64,000 nt of DNA from Spirirestis rafaelensis WJT71-NPBG6 (GTDB lineage: Bacteria; Cyanobacteriota; Cyanobacteriia; Cyanobacteriales; Nostocaceae): contig JAHHID010000007.1 in NCBI GenBank assembly GCA_019359015.1, positions 1 through 64,000 on the forward strand, in the 5' to 3' direction. The stretch's first letter is position 1. Each line of letters begins with the position of its first letter. The position numbers and the translations under genes were made by a program. Under the pieces are notes generated by a model that saw only the letters and a program-made list of their open reading frames with translations, was not told where the DNA came from and did not search any database. Of this stretch, positions 1 through 9,330 are shown one piece after another.

Positions 1-2
1 TG

Positions 3-95
3 AAAATCCGCATCCTTGATTTTATCGATTACTTTAATCGAACTATGGCGAAACCATTTAAGTGGACTTATAAGGGCAAAGTATTGGCACTTTAA
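3..95 (+). pseudogene. IS630-family transposase, 3' fragment
   Basis: An open frame running in from the left edge encodes 30 residues and a stop, ending MAKPFKWTYKGKVLAL. An aromatic/basic end of the form MAKPFxWTYKGKxL is typical of the C-terminus of IS630/Tc1-type transposases (DDE superfamily). Only the tail is visible, so it is unknown whether the gene left of the window is intact. It marks a mobile element abutting the NRPS locus. Confidence 0.6.
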
Positions 96-896
96 TGGTA
101 ACTCTATTTCCGCCGTACTGTACTAGGAGGTGTTGTGCGATCGCCTGAATCTATCTCCAGACTTATGCTTTGGTGACATAAGACTTTATTTGTAAGTCTT
201 AGTATAGTTTCTCCCTGAAACAGCGATGGAAACACTATCTGATGGCTACGATGCGCCAGATGCAGATAGTGTCCTATGGGGAAGATAGAATTATCCACTA
301 AGCTATCCGCCTGGACAGTGTGCGGGAGGAGAGTTACAAAAAGGGGTTGTGTTGCATAAATAAATCCTAACCAAGCGGAGGTTTTGTCCTCAATAAGTTT
401 TTGCAACACAACTGTAGAAGCTATCACTAGTAAACTGCTTAGACGCGAAGAATGTCCGCATATCGCTGCATCCGCACATCTCAACATTAACCTCCCCCTG
501 TCAAAGAATGCGATTTTGTGAGAGCAAGCAAAAAACGAGCGATCGCTAAAGTCGCGGATATATCGGGCTTTGAAGCGGCAGCGAGAGATTTTGGTATACT
601 ATTGATACTTTTATCCCGCCCGGTTTAGGCGATCGCGCAGCGTCTCTATGAGGGAGAAGGTTGCTCGGCAGATCGCGCCCTTTCTTTACGCGTCCCCCAT
701 TTTTCAACGACCACACTCTATTCATTCCCTGGTATAATTATGCTTTGCTAATCATCTGTTTGGATTATTGAATCACAAGCAGAATTATTAAAGGTGAAAA
801 TGTAAAAATTTACTGCTAAATACAGCTATTGATTTTGATTTTATCCGGTTGTTTTCTCTGCCACCAATTTTTGCAGCACAACTGTGCCCTTCACTT
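96..896. other. Non-coding stretch between transposase remnant and NRPS gene
   Basis: No convincing gene was found. A 127-codon minus-strand frame (104-487) has no recognisable domain and no clear ribosome site. The stretch holds HIP1 sites, a dispersed-repeat fragment at about 630-665 (GCGCAGCGTCTC...GGGAGAAGG, the family also seen near 27 kb), and an 18-bp near-repeat TTTTTGCARCACAACTGT at 398-415 and 868-885. The NRPS leader lies at its right end. Confidence 0.5.
733..738 (+). promoter_or_regulatory. Possible -10 box upstream of NRPS 1
   Basis: TATAAT sits in an AT-rich stretch about 160 bp before the likely ATG of the NRPS gene at 897. No good -35 hexamer at 16-18 bp spacing is visible, so it would need an activator or be extended by other elements. 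It would give a leader of roughly 150 nt. Confidence 0.3.
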
Positions 897-3800
897 ATGA
901 GCCAGGATATTCTCAGTAATTACACTGTTCCTGAAGAAGCAGAGGTTTTCGTTTTTGCCACTTCCTTCGCCCAACAACGGCTGTGGTTTCTCGACTCTCT
1001 AGCACCAGGTAATCCATCCTACAATGTGTTAACAGCACTTCGGCTGACAGGGAAACTCAACTTCACCGCTTTAACGCAGACATTCAACGAGCTGGTACGC
1101 CGCCACGAAATTTTACGCACCACGTTTGTTATGGTGGAAGGGCAACCCGTACAAGTAATAGCTACTAGCTTAATTATACCTATTAGGGTAGTAGACCTAC
1201 GCAATGAATTTGAAAGCCAAGAACGTGAAACACAAGCACGGCGACTGGCAAGCCAAGAGGCTCAACGTTGTTTCAATCTCACCACCGGACCATTGCTGCG
1301 ATTGACGCTGCTACAGCTCGATGAAGCAGAATACGTGCTACTGCTGAACCTACATCACATTGTTGCCGATGGCTGGTCTATTGGAGTGCTGATTAAAGAA
1401 CTGGGAACATTATATAAAGCCTTTTTAGAGGATAAACAATCGCCCCTGCCGGAACTACCTATTCAGTATGCAGATTTCGCCGAATGGCAGCGCGAGTGGC
1501 TTGTGGGAGAAGTGCTGGAAACCCAGTTACGTTACTGGCGTCATCACTTAGATAAAATCTCAGTACTGAATCTTCCTACTGACCGATTAAGACCAGCAGT
1601 TCCAACTTACAGGGGTGCGAAACAATTTATACAATTACCGCCCTATTTAACTCAGGCGCTAGAGACACTTAGCCACCAAGAAGGCGTTACCTTGTTCATG
1701 ACTCTGCTGGCTGGGTTTCAAACGTTGCTTTATCGCTACACGCAACAAGAGGACATTGCAATCGGATCGCCCATTGCCAATCGCAACCGCAGCGAGCTAG
1801 AAGGGTTAATTGGCTTTTTTGTCAATACTTTAGTACTGCGTACCGATTTATCAGGAAATCCAACGTTTCAAGAACTCTTGGATCGAGTGCGAAAAGTAAC
1901 TTTAAGCGCTTATGCTCATCAGGACTTGCCCTTTGAAAAGCTGGTGGAGGAATTACACCAAGAACGAGATTTGAGCCGTCATCCGTTGTTTCAGGTCGTA
2001 TTTAGCCTGCAAAATACTCCAATCGTTGCGCTAGAGTTACCTGGGTTAACGCTTTCGCAATTGGAGTTTGACAGCAAAACTGCAAAGCTCGATTTGGAGT
2101 TTCACCTGTGGCAAGATTTGGAAAGCCTTAAAGGACAAGTGGTGTATAGCACCGATTTATTTGATGACAGTACTATTACCCGGATCTTGGGACATTTCCA
2201 AACGCTGCTAGAAAGCATTGTTGTTAATCCAAAACAACGCCTTTGCGACTTGTCAATCTTAACAAAAGTAGAACGAGATGAATTATTAATACAGTTTCAT
2301 CAAAATCAATGCCAAATCAAAAAGATAAAATCTAACATTGAGCAGTGTTTTCATCAGTTATTTGAAGCAGTTGTAGCAGAAACTCCCAATGCGATCGCAC
2401 TAGTTTTTGAACATCAGCAATTAACCTACCGCGAACTGAACAACCGAGCTAACCAACTTGCACATCACCTGCAACAATTAGGGGTAGTTCCTGATGTTTT
2501 AGTTGGCATTTGCCTAGAGCGATCGCCAGAAATGATAATTGGGCTGTTGGCTATTCTCAAAGCGGGTGCAGCATATCTGCCTTTAGATCCCAGCTATCCG
2601 GTTGAGCGTTTTCACTTCATGCTCAAAGATGCCAAAGTCTCAATTTTGCTAACTCAGCAGCGATCCCTTGAGCGTTTGGGGAAAGTTTCGATACCTATAG
2701 TTTGCTTAGATAATAACGATAAAAAAGCGAATATAGCTTCTCAAAACCAGGAAAACCCAAATAGCGGCGTAACATCTGATAACCTAGCTTATGTTATTTA
2801 CACCTCTGGCTCAACAGGACAGCCTAAAGGCGTTTTAATCAAACACCGAGGACTTTCCAACTTGGCAAAAGCTCAAACTGAAGTTTTCAATTTGCAACCG
2901 AGTAACCGCATTTTGCAATTTGCATCATTGAGTTTTGATGCCTCAATTTTTGAGATTGTTATGGCACTGCGAACAGGAGCAACTCTTTATTTAGCAAAGA
3001 AAGATTCGCTTCTACCCGGAAAAGTTTTGCTGCAAATATTGGGGGAAAAAGCTATTACTCACGTTACCCTTCCTCCTGCGGTGTTGGCAGTTCTACCTAC
3101 AGAATCGCTCCCAGCATTGCAAAGTATAATTTGTGCAGGCGAATTCTGTCCCCAGGATATTATAAAACGCTGGTGGAGTTCTAATCGTCGGTTTTTTAAT
3201 GCTTACGGACCGACTGAAGCAACTGTTTGGTCAACCGTTGGAGAAATTAACACTCTTGATGAAAAACCCTCTATAGGTCGTCCTATTGCTAACACTCAAA
3301 TTTATATATTAGATAAGTATTTACAACCTGTACCAATTGGAATTCCTGGTGAATTATACATCGGTGGTGATGGTGTGGCTGAAGGCTACCTCAATCGTCC
3401 TCAATTAACTGCTGAAAAGTTTATTCCCAATTTTTTTAGCGAGAATAAAGGAACGCGACTTTACAAGAGCGGTGATTTAGCTTGTTATCGAGAAGATGGT
3501 AATATTGAATTTTTGGGTCGCATCGATAATCAAGTCAAAATTCGTGGCTTTCGCATTGAGTTATCAGAGATTGAAACAGTGCTGATGATGCATCAAAGCG
3601 TAGAAAAAGCAGTAGTAATTGCTAAAGAGAACGTGTCAGGCGATCGCTACTTGGTGGCTTATATTATTCCCACGAAGCAGCCTGCAACAACTAGTAAATT
3701 ACGTGAATTCTTAAAAGAAAAATTGCCAGAATATATGATACCAGCAGCCTTTGTAGTGCTGGATTCTCTGCCGCTAACGCCTAATGGCAAACTAGATCGC

Positions 3801-4976
3801 CTTGCACTCACAGCACTCGACACTGCAACTAGTCGCTTAATAGATAAAATTTTTATCGCTCCTCGTACCCCAACCGAGTTAACATTAGCAAAAATCTGGG
3901 CTGAAGTCCTTAACATTGAGCGTGTGGGTATTTACGATAACTTCTTTGACTTGGGAGGGAATTCACTGTTAACTGTACGCCTTATAGAGCAAATACACAA
4001 GCAATTTGAGCGCGACTTACCGCTATCTACCATATTTTTAAATCCAACAATTGAAAGTTTAGCAAATTCTCTCTGCCAAGAAACAGATTCTCTGTCTTGG
4101 TCTCCCTTGGTTGCGATTCAGCCGGCTGGTTCAAATCCGCCTTTCTTTTGCGTTCATCCAATCTTTGGTGTTGTCTTTCCTTATTATGAATTAGCTCATC
4201 ATTTAGGAAATAATCAACCATTTTACGGGCTACAACCGATTGGTATTGACGGACAAACTCCACTAACTAGCATTGAGGAAATGGCTGCCCACTATATTGA
4301 AGCATTGCGTAAAGTACAGCCAAAAGGACCTTATTATTTAGGAGGTTGGTCTTTTGGCGGTTTGGTTGCTTTTGAGATGGCTCAACAACTCGAAAAATCT
4401 GGGGATGAAGTGGCGTTACTTGCTATGCTTGATACTTTAGCACCAATTCAAAGCAATATACCTGACTTTGGCAATGGGTTAAAGTTTCTTTTCACGACAG
4501 TAGCGCGATACATATGGTCATTTTTCTTCGATTATTTTCGTTTAATTATCACTCATAGCAAAAATCAAACCAATAGTTTTTCTATTTTTAATAAGTTGAT
4601 TCAATGGCTCGAAGTAAATCTGTTTTCACACTTTATCTTGGGAGAAGCTGCTAAAGTCAACTCTATACCAGAAGAGTCAAGGTCACGAATTTTAAGCGAG
4701 TTAACAATTCGCCCGATGCTTCGTGTTTTCTATGCTAATAGCCAAGCAGTTATCAACTACGTTCCGCAGGTCTACCCTAAGCAAATTACTCTTTTTAAAA
4801 CAAGTGTGAATTCAGGTATTGCTGAGGAAGATTCGAGTATGGGTTGGGATAAGTTGGCTATTGAAAAAACAGAAGTTTATTCTATTCCCGGTAATCACCT
4901 AACCATGTTGAGAAAACCCCATATCCAGGTTATCGCTGCACAGCTAAGAGCCTGTATTGAAAAAGCACATAATTGA
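897..4976 (+). CDS. Nonribosomal peptide synthetase, C-A-T-TE termination module
   Basis: A 1359-residue single-module NRPS that adds one amino acid and releases the peptide. Visible order: condensation domain (about 20-460; HHIVADG from residue 153), adenylation domain (about 490-965; YTSGSTGQPKG near 635, NGKLDR near 960), carrier domain with phosphopantetheine Ser1023 (LGGNSL), and type I thioesterase with GWSFGG (Ser1152), Asp1179 and His1334 (GNHLTML). Aligning by eye to GrsA gives the pocket code DAFTIAAVWK, closest in style to aromatic/hydrophobic codes (DAFTVAAVCK-like), so the substrate is uncertain. Start: ATG 897 is preferred over TTG 849, because cyanobacterial subunits commonly begin just before the FATSFAQQRLWF motif. 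The TE means this subunit acts last although its gene lies first. Confidence 0.93.
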   Translation: MSQDILSNYTVPEEAEVFVFATSFAQQRLWFLDSLAPGNPSYNVLTALRLTGKLNFTALTQTFNELVRRHEILRTTFVMVEGQPVQVIATSLIIPIRVVDLRNEFESQERETQARRLASQEAQRCFNLTTGPLLRLTLLQLDEAEYVLLLNLHHIVADGWSIGVLIKELGTLYKAFLEDKQSPLPELPIQYADFAEWQREWLVGEVLETQLRYWRHHLDKISVLNLPTDRLRPAVPTYRGAKQFIQLPPYLTQALETLSHQEGVTLFMTLLAGFQTLLYRYTQQEDIAIGSPIANRNRSELEGLIGFFVNTLVLRTDLSGNPTFQELLDRVRKVTLSAYAHQDLPFEKLVEELHQERDLSRHPLFQVVFSLQNTPIVALELPGLTLSQLEFDSKTAKLDLEFHLWQDLESLKGQVVYSTDLFDDSTITRILGHFQTLLESIVVNPKQRLCDLSILTKVERDELLIQFHQNQCQIKKIKSNIEQCFHQLFEAVVAETPNAIALVFEHQQLTYRELNNRANQLAHHLQQLGVVPDVLVGICLERSPEMIIGLLAILKAGAAYLPLDPSYPVERFHFMLKDAKVSILLTQQRSLERLGKVSIPIVCLDNNDKKANIASQNQENPNSGVTSDNLAYVIYTSGSTGQPKGVLIKHRGLSNLAKAQTEVFNLQPSNRILQFASLSFDASIFEIVMALRTGATLYLAKKDSLLPGKVLLQILGEKAITHVTLPPAVLAVLPTESLPALQSIICAGEFCPQDIIKRWWSSNRRFFNAYGPTEATVWSTVGEINTLDEKPSIGRPIANTQIYILDKYLQPVPIGIPGELYIGGDGVAEGYLNRPQLTAEKFIPNFFSENKGTRLYKSGDLACYREDGNIEFLGRIDNQVKIRGFRIELSEIETVLMMHQSVEKAVVIAKENVSGDRYLVAYIIPTKQPATTSKLREFLKEKLPEYMIPAAFVVLDSLPLTPNGKLDRLALTALDTATSRLIDKIFIAPRTPTELTLAKIWAEVLNIERVGIYDNFFDLGGNSLLTVRLIEQIHKQFERDLPLSTIFLNPTIESLANSLCQETDSLSWSPLVAIQPAGSNPPFFCVHPIFGVVFPYYELAHHLGNNQPFYGLQPIGIDGQTPLTSIEEMAAHYIEALRKVQPKGPYYLGGWSFGGLVAFEMAQQLEKSGDEVALLAMLDTLAPIQSNIPDFGNGLKFLFTTVARYIWSFFFDYFRLIITHSKNQTNSFSIFNKLIQWLEVNLFSHFILGEAAKVNSIPEESRSRILSELTIRPMLRVFYANSQAVINYVPQVYPKQITLFKTSVNSGIAEEDSSMGWDKLAIEKTEVYSIPGNHLTMLRKPHIQVIAAQLRACIEKAHN

Positions 4977-5027
4977 GCGAAACGCAAGATGTCGGTTATC
5001 GCACTCCGCACTCGTAATTTTCGCTGA

Positions 5028-7253
5028 TTAGCTAATTTCTCTTTGCCATAAAATATCTGTAACTCTCGTCATCCCAGCTTTCAGATGACGGCGATAGGTA
5101 CTGAAAGGCAAATCTAGTAACTCAGCTGCTTGTTCTTGCGTCGGGGCAGGATTTAAATAAGTTCGATAAACAGCGCGGTAGAGTTTTTCATCACGCGGGG
5201 ATGATTGTAAGGATTCAACTGCTTGTTTCACCAGATTTTGTAAAACGTTAACGCGTTGGCTTTGTCCACCGCACGCATCGCGTAAGTGACCAGAGTCCGG
5301 TTTCTCGGAGAGTTGCGTGTCCAAAGGACTCTCGCTAATACTTGCTTTTGTGTCAACTTGCTCTTCCACTAAGCGCCATAACACTTCCTGTACGCTTCGC
5401 GATCGCATTAATGGATTATTCTGTAATGCATCAGGACAACTAAAGTTACGTAACGCATTCTGCACTGCCTCCACAAATTCTGGCTGACTAAGAACCAACA
5501 GGGGTTCACCGACTGGAGTATTATCTACAGATTCTCCGGCAGTTGTAACCTCTTTTCGTGCCAAAATTTCCTTCCATACGGCAGGTGACACAATTCGCCA
5601 GTCATGCCCATAAACACCATAGTGTTTTCCCCCAACTGTAAAATCAGTTTCAGAAACTCGTGTTAAGTCGAAGTAGTTTAACATTGCTGTCCAACTATCT
5701 GCTTGGGCACAAGGTAGAAAGGTGTATGCTAACCCCGGTGTATTCTGAAAATACTGCACAAAATTAATGAAAATTAGACTTTGGGTGGGGGAAACAGCTT
5801 GATAGGTGTCCCGCGCCATCCAGAAGCGGAAAATAGTTGCGCCTTCGCTAGGGCGTAATGGTGCATGGGTTTGGAGATATTGCCAAGATGCAAGTGCCGC
5901 AGGATCTGCACTCAAATCTTCAACACTTGCTGTGTGCAATGTCACCATCATTGCGAACCCCGCAGGTTCGGAGTGCAAGTCACGAAATACTACTACATTC
6001 TGCGGTTGACGCTTCAACCAGTGAGCTGCTATTTCTGCTGAGTCTTCACCTTCGTATTGTGCCACCATCCCCAGCAGTACGGTTTTGTCAGTTTCCCGTA
6101 ATGAGTCCGTCAATAAATTACTTTGCTCACCCCAGGTGAAACAGGCTCGAATAGCCGAGTTATCCCGATGCAAAAAAATATAATCAAGTAGCACTCGATG
6201 CTTTTCTTGTCCTTGGGTTTGTCCTAGTCGTTTAGTATAGTATTGACGCGCTCGGTGGTGTAATTGAGTGTAAAATTCCGAATTACGCCAACGTAAGTCA
6301 GCAATTAAAACTTCGCGTGCTAAATCGTGGGGAAATAAACCCAATTGCCCTGATTCGATAAACGACAGTCCGCGCAACCACTCAAATAAATCGTGAACAT
6401 CAAGTATTTCCCCTAAAGACTGAGCCTCACCAGCCAAAGTATTTTGAGGCGCAGCCAATATTTGATTTAGTGCGGCTTCGGTAGTCAGCCGGATCACCGC
6501 ACAAGCTTCTAAAGCCATACGGTGTGCGGGCGTTGGTACTTCTTTTATGAATCTTTCCAACAGTGTTTTAACAACATTGGGAGCAGATTCTGCTTGAAAA
6601 GAGATTTCTTTTTCCTGAGCAAACACCTCAGCAACCAAAGATAATGCTAGAGGATGTCCGTGGGTAAAATCTAGAATCGCCTGGTGTTGTGTGGTGGGAA
6701 TATCTCGTGTGGTGAGATAAGTTTGACTTTCTTCTGGGGTAAGGTTGCGTAGGGGCAAAGTGTGCATCAAAGCTTGCCAACCTGGATCGCTACACCAACC
6801 AGATGAGGGGGGATTGCGTCCAGCAATCACAATTAAGGTATCAGCAGACAAATGGGGTAAGAATCCTTCCCGCAACCATTCATCTAGCTGGGTAATAGCT
6901 TCATAGGTATCAATTAAAATTACATTACGTTCTTGTCTTTGGGCTAGCACATGCAAAGGAGAATCTGATTCATTCAATCCCATCAACGAACGCAACGTGC
7001 TAACAAAAGATTCTGGCGCAGCTTCTATATTACGTCCTTCTACGTAGATAGTTGATATTTTTGACTGTTCACAAAATCGCAAAAACTGATGCATGAGAGT
7101 TGTCTTGCCCACACCACCGGGGCCAAAGACGTGCAAAATGTGAAAAGGTAATTCTGGAGATGCGATCGCATGATGAAATAGCTCCAGTTCCCGCCCACGT
7201 CCTACAAATCTGCGATTTCGTTCTGCACTTAGTCTCTGTAATAGAGATGTCAT
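5028..7253 (-). CDS. STAND-type ATPase with C-terminal HTH, putative regulator
   Basis: About 741 residues. The N-terminus has a P-loop (FGPGGVGKTT near residue 45-54) and a Walker B-like NVILIDTYE, as in NB-ARC/AAA-type STAND signalling ATPases. A middle part (about 400-540), with LAYTFLPCAQADSW and a GHDWR motif, resembles a GNAT acetyltransferase fold. The last 60 residues (PTQEQAAELLDLPFSTYRRH) look like a sigma-region-4 or LuxR-style helix-turn-helix. Together this suggests an ATP-switched DNA-binding regulator; the ligand is unknown. The gene converges on NRPS 1. Start chosen at 7253 because GAAGGG lies 6 nt before it; ATG 7259 is possible. Whether it controls the NRPS genes is inference from position only. 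Confidence 0.75.
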   Translation of the reverse strand: MTSLLQRLSAERNRRFVGRGRELELFHHAIASPELPFHILHVFGPGGVGKTTLMHQFLRFCEQSKISTIYVEGRNIEAAPESFVSTLRSLMGLNESDSPLHVLAQRQERNVILIDTYEAITQLDEWLREGFLPHLSADTLIVIAGRNPPSSGWCSDPGWQALMHTLPLRNLTPEESQTYLTTRDIPTTQHQAILDFTHGHPLALSLVAEVFAQEKEISFQAESAPNVVKTLLERFIKEVPTPAHRMALEACAVIRLTTEAALNQILAAPQNTLAGEAQSLGEILDVHDLFEWLRGLSFIESGQLGLFPHDLAREVLIADLRWRNSEFYTQLHHRARQYYTKRLGQTQGQEKHRVLLDYIFLHRDNSAIRACFTWGEQSNLLTDSLRETDKTVLLGMVAQYEGEDSAEIAAHWLKRQPQNVVVFRDLHSEPAGFAMMVTLHTASVEDLSADPAALASWQYLQTHAPLRPSEGATIFRFWMARDTYQAVSPTQSLIFINFVQYFQNTPGLAYTFLPCAQADSWTAMLNYFDLTRVSETDFTVGGKHYGVYGHDWRIVSPAVWKEILARKEVTTAGESVDNTPVGEPLLVLSQPEFVEAVQNALRNFSCPDALQNNPLMRSRSVQEVLWRLVEEQVDTKASISESPLDTQLSEKPDSGHLRDACGGQSQRVNVLQNLVKQAVESLQSSPRDEKLYRAVYRTYLNPAPTQEQAAELLDLPFSTYRRHLKAGMTRVTDILWQREIS

Positions 7254-7719
7254 TGGCATCCCTTCCTCAAATTTTACGTAGGATTACTATTTTAAAGTAT
7301 AAGTATGTTTTTGATTTATAAAATTTACTTTGACAAAATTTATAAATTTTACATAAAATTAATTGCCATAGCTGACGCACACCAACAAAGTTAATATATC
7401 TGGCATGGGCTTTCTGTAAATATTGAGTTGTAGTTGTGTAAATAATAACTCTACTACGGGAAGCCCTGTTTATTTGGCGAAGGTATTGGTTAGTTAGGTG
7501 TTTAATTTATTCGACTAAAGAAAATAATTCTATTGACAAATAGCTCTAAACATGGATCTAAAATTTGTTTCATCATTAGAAAAAAAATGAGCAAGAAATG
7601 AGCAAAAAATGAACACTTTTTGGACTGGAACCTGAGCTAAAGGAGTGGCACTCTAATAAGTGTTCGTTATAAGTGCTTTTCCAGACATAGCTGGCTGGAT
7701 ATGGAGATGGATTTAGCTA
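7254..7719. other. Intergenic region between divergent genes
   Basis: About 465 AT-rich bases between the minus-strand ATPase and the plus-strand secreted protein. It must hold promoters for both. A short near-duplication AAATGAGCAAGAAATGAGC lies at about 7586-7605. No RNA gene or strong hairpin was recognised. Confidence 0.45.
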
Positions 7720-8427
7720 ATGAAAAACTTTGCATGGAAAACAGTCATATTTGCACTTATCGCTGTGCTGATACCAACTCAGGTAAAAGCTGTTAGTTTT
7801 ACGCAAACTAAAGAAGCTGGTGAGACTCTTACTACAGCTCAAGTTATTCCATCGGGACCGCTATCGTTGGAGTCTATCTCTGGGACAATCTCGCAAACCA
7901 ATCCTGCTAACTTATTTCAAATCTACCTAACTGGCGGAAAGACATTCTCAGCTACGACTAAAATCAATTCAGGTAGTCTTGCCGACCCACAGTTGTTTTT
8001 ATTCGATTCAAACGGCAAAGGTATTTACGCAAACGACGACGAGAGTGTTAATACAAAACAAGCTACCCTGCCGAAGGGTGAATTTTCTCCCACTAACGCT
8101 GGTATCTATTACTTAGGGATCTCTGGCTTTGACTACGATCCTGTTGGTACTAAAGGTAAAATTTTCTCAGATTTCCCCGATGTTCCTTTTCAAACAGTTT
8201 TGAAACCATCTGGTATTGGTGATGGATTTCAACTTGAGGAGTTTGACGGCTTGATATTGAATGGTGGGAGTTATAATATCACCCTCACCGGCGTTCAAAC
8301 TGCTAGTACTAAAGCAATCCCGGAAGCATCATCTGGACTAGGTTTATTAGCGTTTGGTGTTTTAAGTACAGGTGCTATTGCCTCGCGTACAAGAGAGCGG
8401 AGTAGAAGCATAAACGGTATTTCCTGA
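7720..8427 (+). CDS. Secreted PPC-like protein with PEP-CTERM-type anchor
   Basis: A 235-residue protein of unknown role. Residues 1-24 form a signal peptide (MKNFAWKTVIFALIAVLIPT, cleavage after VKA). The middle (about 45-145) resembles bacterial pre-peptidase C-terminal/DVUA0089-type beta domains: LESISGTISQTNPANLFQIY followed by DPQLFLFDSNGKGIYANDD. The C-terminus has IPEASSGLGLLAFGVLST, then a basic RTRERSRS tail, matching the short motif / hydrophobic helix / basic end layout of PEP-CTERM sorting signals. It is therefore likely exported and processed at the cell surface. It precedes two other exported proteins on the same strand. Confidence 0.7.
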   Translation: MKNFAWKTVIFALIAVLIPTQVKAVSFTQTKEAGETLTTAQVIPSGPLSLESISGTISQTNPANLFQIYLTGGKTFSATTKINSGSLADPQLFLFDSNGKGIYANDDESVNTKQATLPKGEFSPTNAGIYYLGISGFDYDPVGTKGKIFSDFPDVPFQTVLKPSGIGDGFQLEEFDGLILNGGSYNITLTGVQTASTKAIPEASSGLGLLAFGVLSTGAIASRTRERSRSINGIS

Positions 8428-8587
8428 CTTGAGTTTTGGAGAGGTTTTAATTAGCTAGTAGAAAGTTTCATTCTTCTGGGGATGCAACTTTTACCGGCTA
8501 CGTATAAGCGCAGTAATTGATTTTGACGCGGGCAATTAGTTCTTAACTACTAGCAATAAGCGCTTACTTTTTTTAGGAGATATGAAA

Positions 8588-9310
8588 ATGAAAAATAATT
8601 TATATTTCACCTCGCGACGTAGCTTGTTGAAATGGGGTCTTCTAAGCTTTGGTGCGGCAGCTTTAACCACTCTACCTGAGAGAGTGACTGCACAGATTAA
8701 TGAGTATGGCAAAACTCTGACATTTAATGCTGATGACATCGGTATCCTTAACTTCGCTTTGTTATTAGAGGAACTAGAAGCAGCATTTTATTTACTTGTT
8801 CTTAAGTCTGGCAAGATTACAGATTCTAAAGAGTATGACTATATCACAGCCATAGCTAGTCATGAAGCCACGCACGTCAAATTTCTTCGCGAAGTACTAG
8901 GTAAAAATACTACTTTTAAGACGAAAAACCTCAAATTTAACAAAGCTGGGTTAGATGCTGTCCTGACAGACCGCGATACCATCTTAAATACAGCTGTAGC
9001 CTTAGAGGATACTGGTGTTCACGCTTACAATGGAGCGGGAACAAGCTTGAAAGACCCCACATACTTGCTGGCAGCTGGCTCCATCGTATCTATTGAAGCA
9101 CGCCACACTGCTGGAGTACGTGCGCTTCTGAAGCGAGCTGCTACAGAGCCAGATAGCGATCGCGCAGTGAACGATGCTGACCTAGTTCCTGAACTCAATC
9201 CATTTAAGGGACGTGCCTACGATGAGCTATATACGCCCAAACAGATTATAGCAATTGTTGGCTCTTTAAATATATTGAAAAACCCAATCAACGGCGCACT
9301 TGTCGCTTAA
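8588..9310 (+). CDS. Tat-exported ferritin-like domain protein
   Basis: About 240 residues. The N-terminus carries a twin-arginine motif (SRRSLLKW) followed by a hydrophobic stretch and TAQ, suggesting folded export by Tat. The body is a four-helix ferritin-like domain of the desiccation-related/Ferritin_2 kind, with metal-ligand-like helices ELEAAFY, ASHEATHVKFL, ALEDTGVHAY and IEARHTAGVR. Start at ATG 8588 gives 8 nt spacing from AGGAG (8575-8579); ATG 8582 is too close. It lies 20 nt upstream of a paralogue, so the two are probably one operon. The substrate (iron, manganese, peroxide) cannot be read from sequence. Confidence 0.8.
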   Translation: MKNNLYFTSRRSLLKWGLLSFGAAALTTLPERVTAQINEYGKTLTFNADDIGILNFALLLEELEAAFYLLVLKSGKITDSKEYDYITAIASHEATHVKFLREVLGKNTTFKTKNLKFNKAGLDAVLTDRDTILNTAVALEDTGVHAYNGAGTSLKDPTYLLAAGSIVSIEARHTAGVRALLKRAATEPDSDRAVNDADLVPELNPFKGRAYDELYTPKQIIAIVGSLNILKNPINGALVA

Positions 9311-9330
9311 CCCCAGGAGTTACAAAGAAT

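Noticed and set aside
104-487. 127-codon minus-strand frame next to the transposase remnant
   Set aside because: No recognised domain and no ribosome site; composition is uneven and it looks like chance in repeat-rich DNA.
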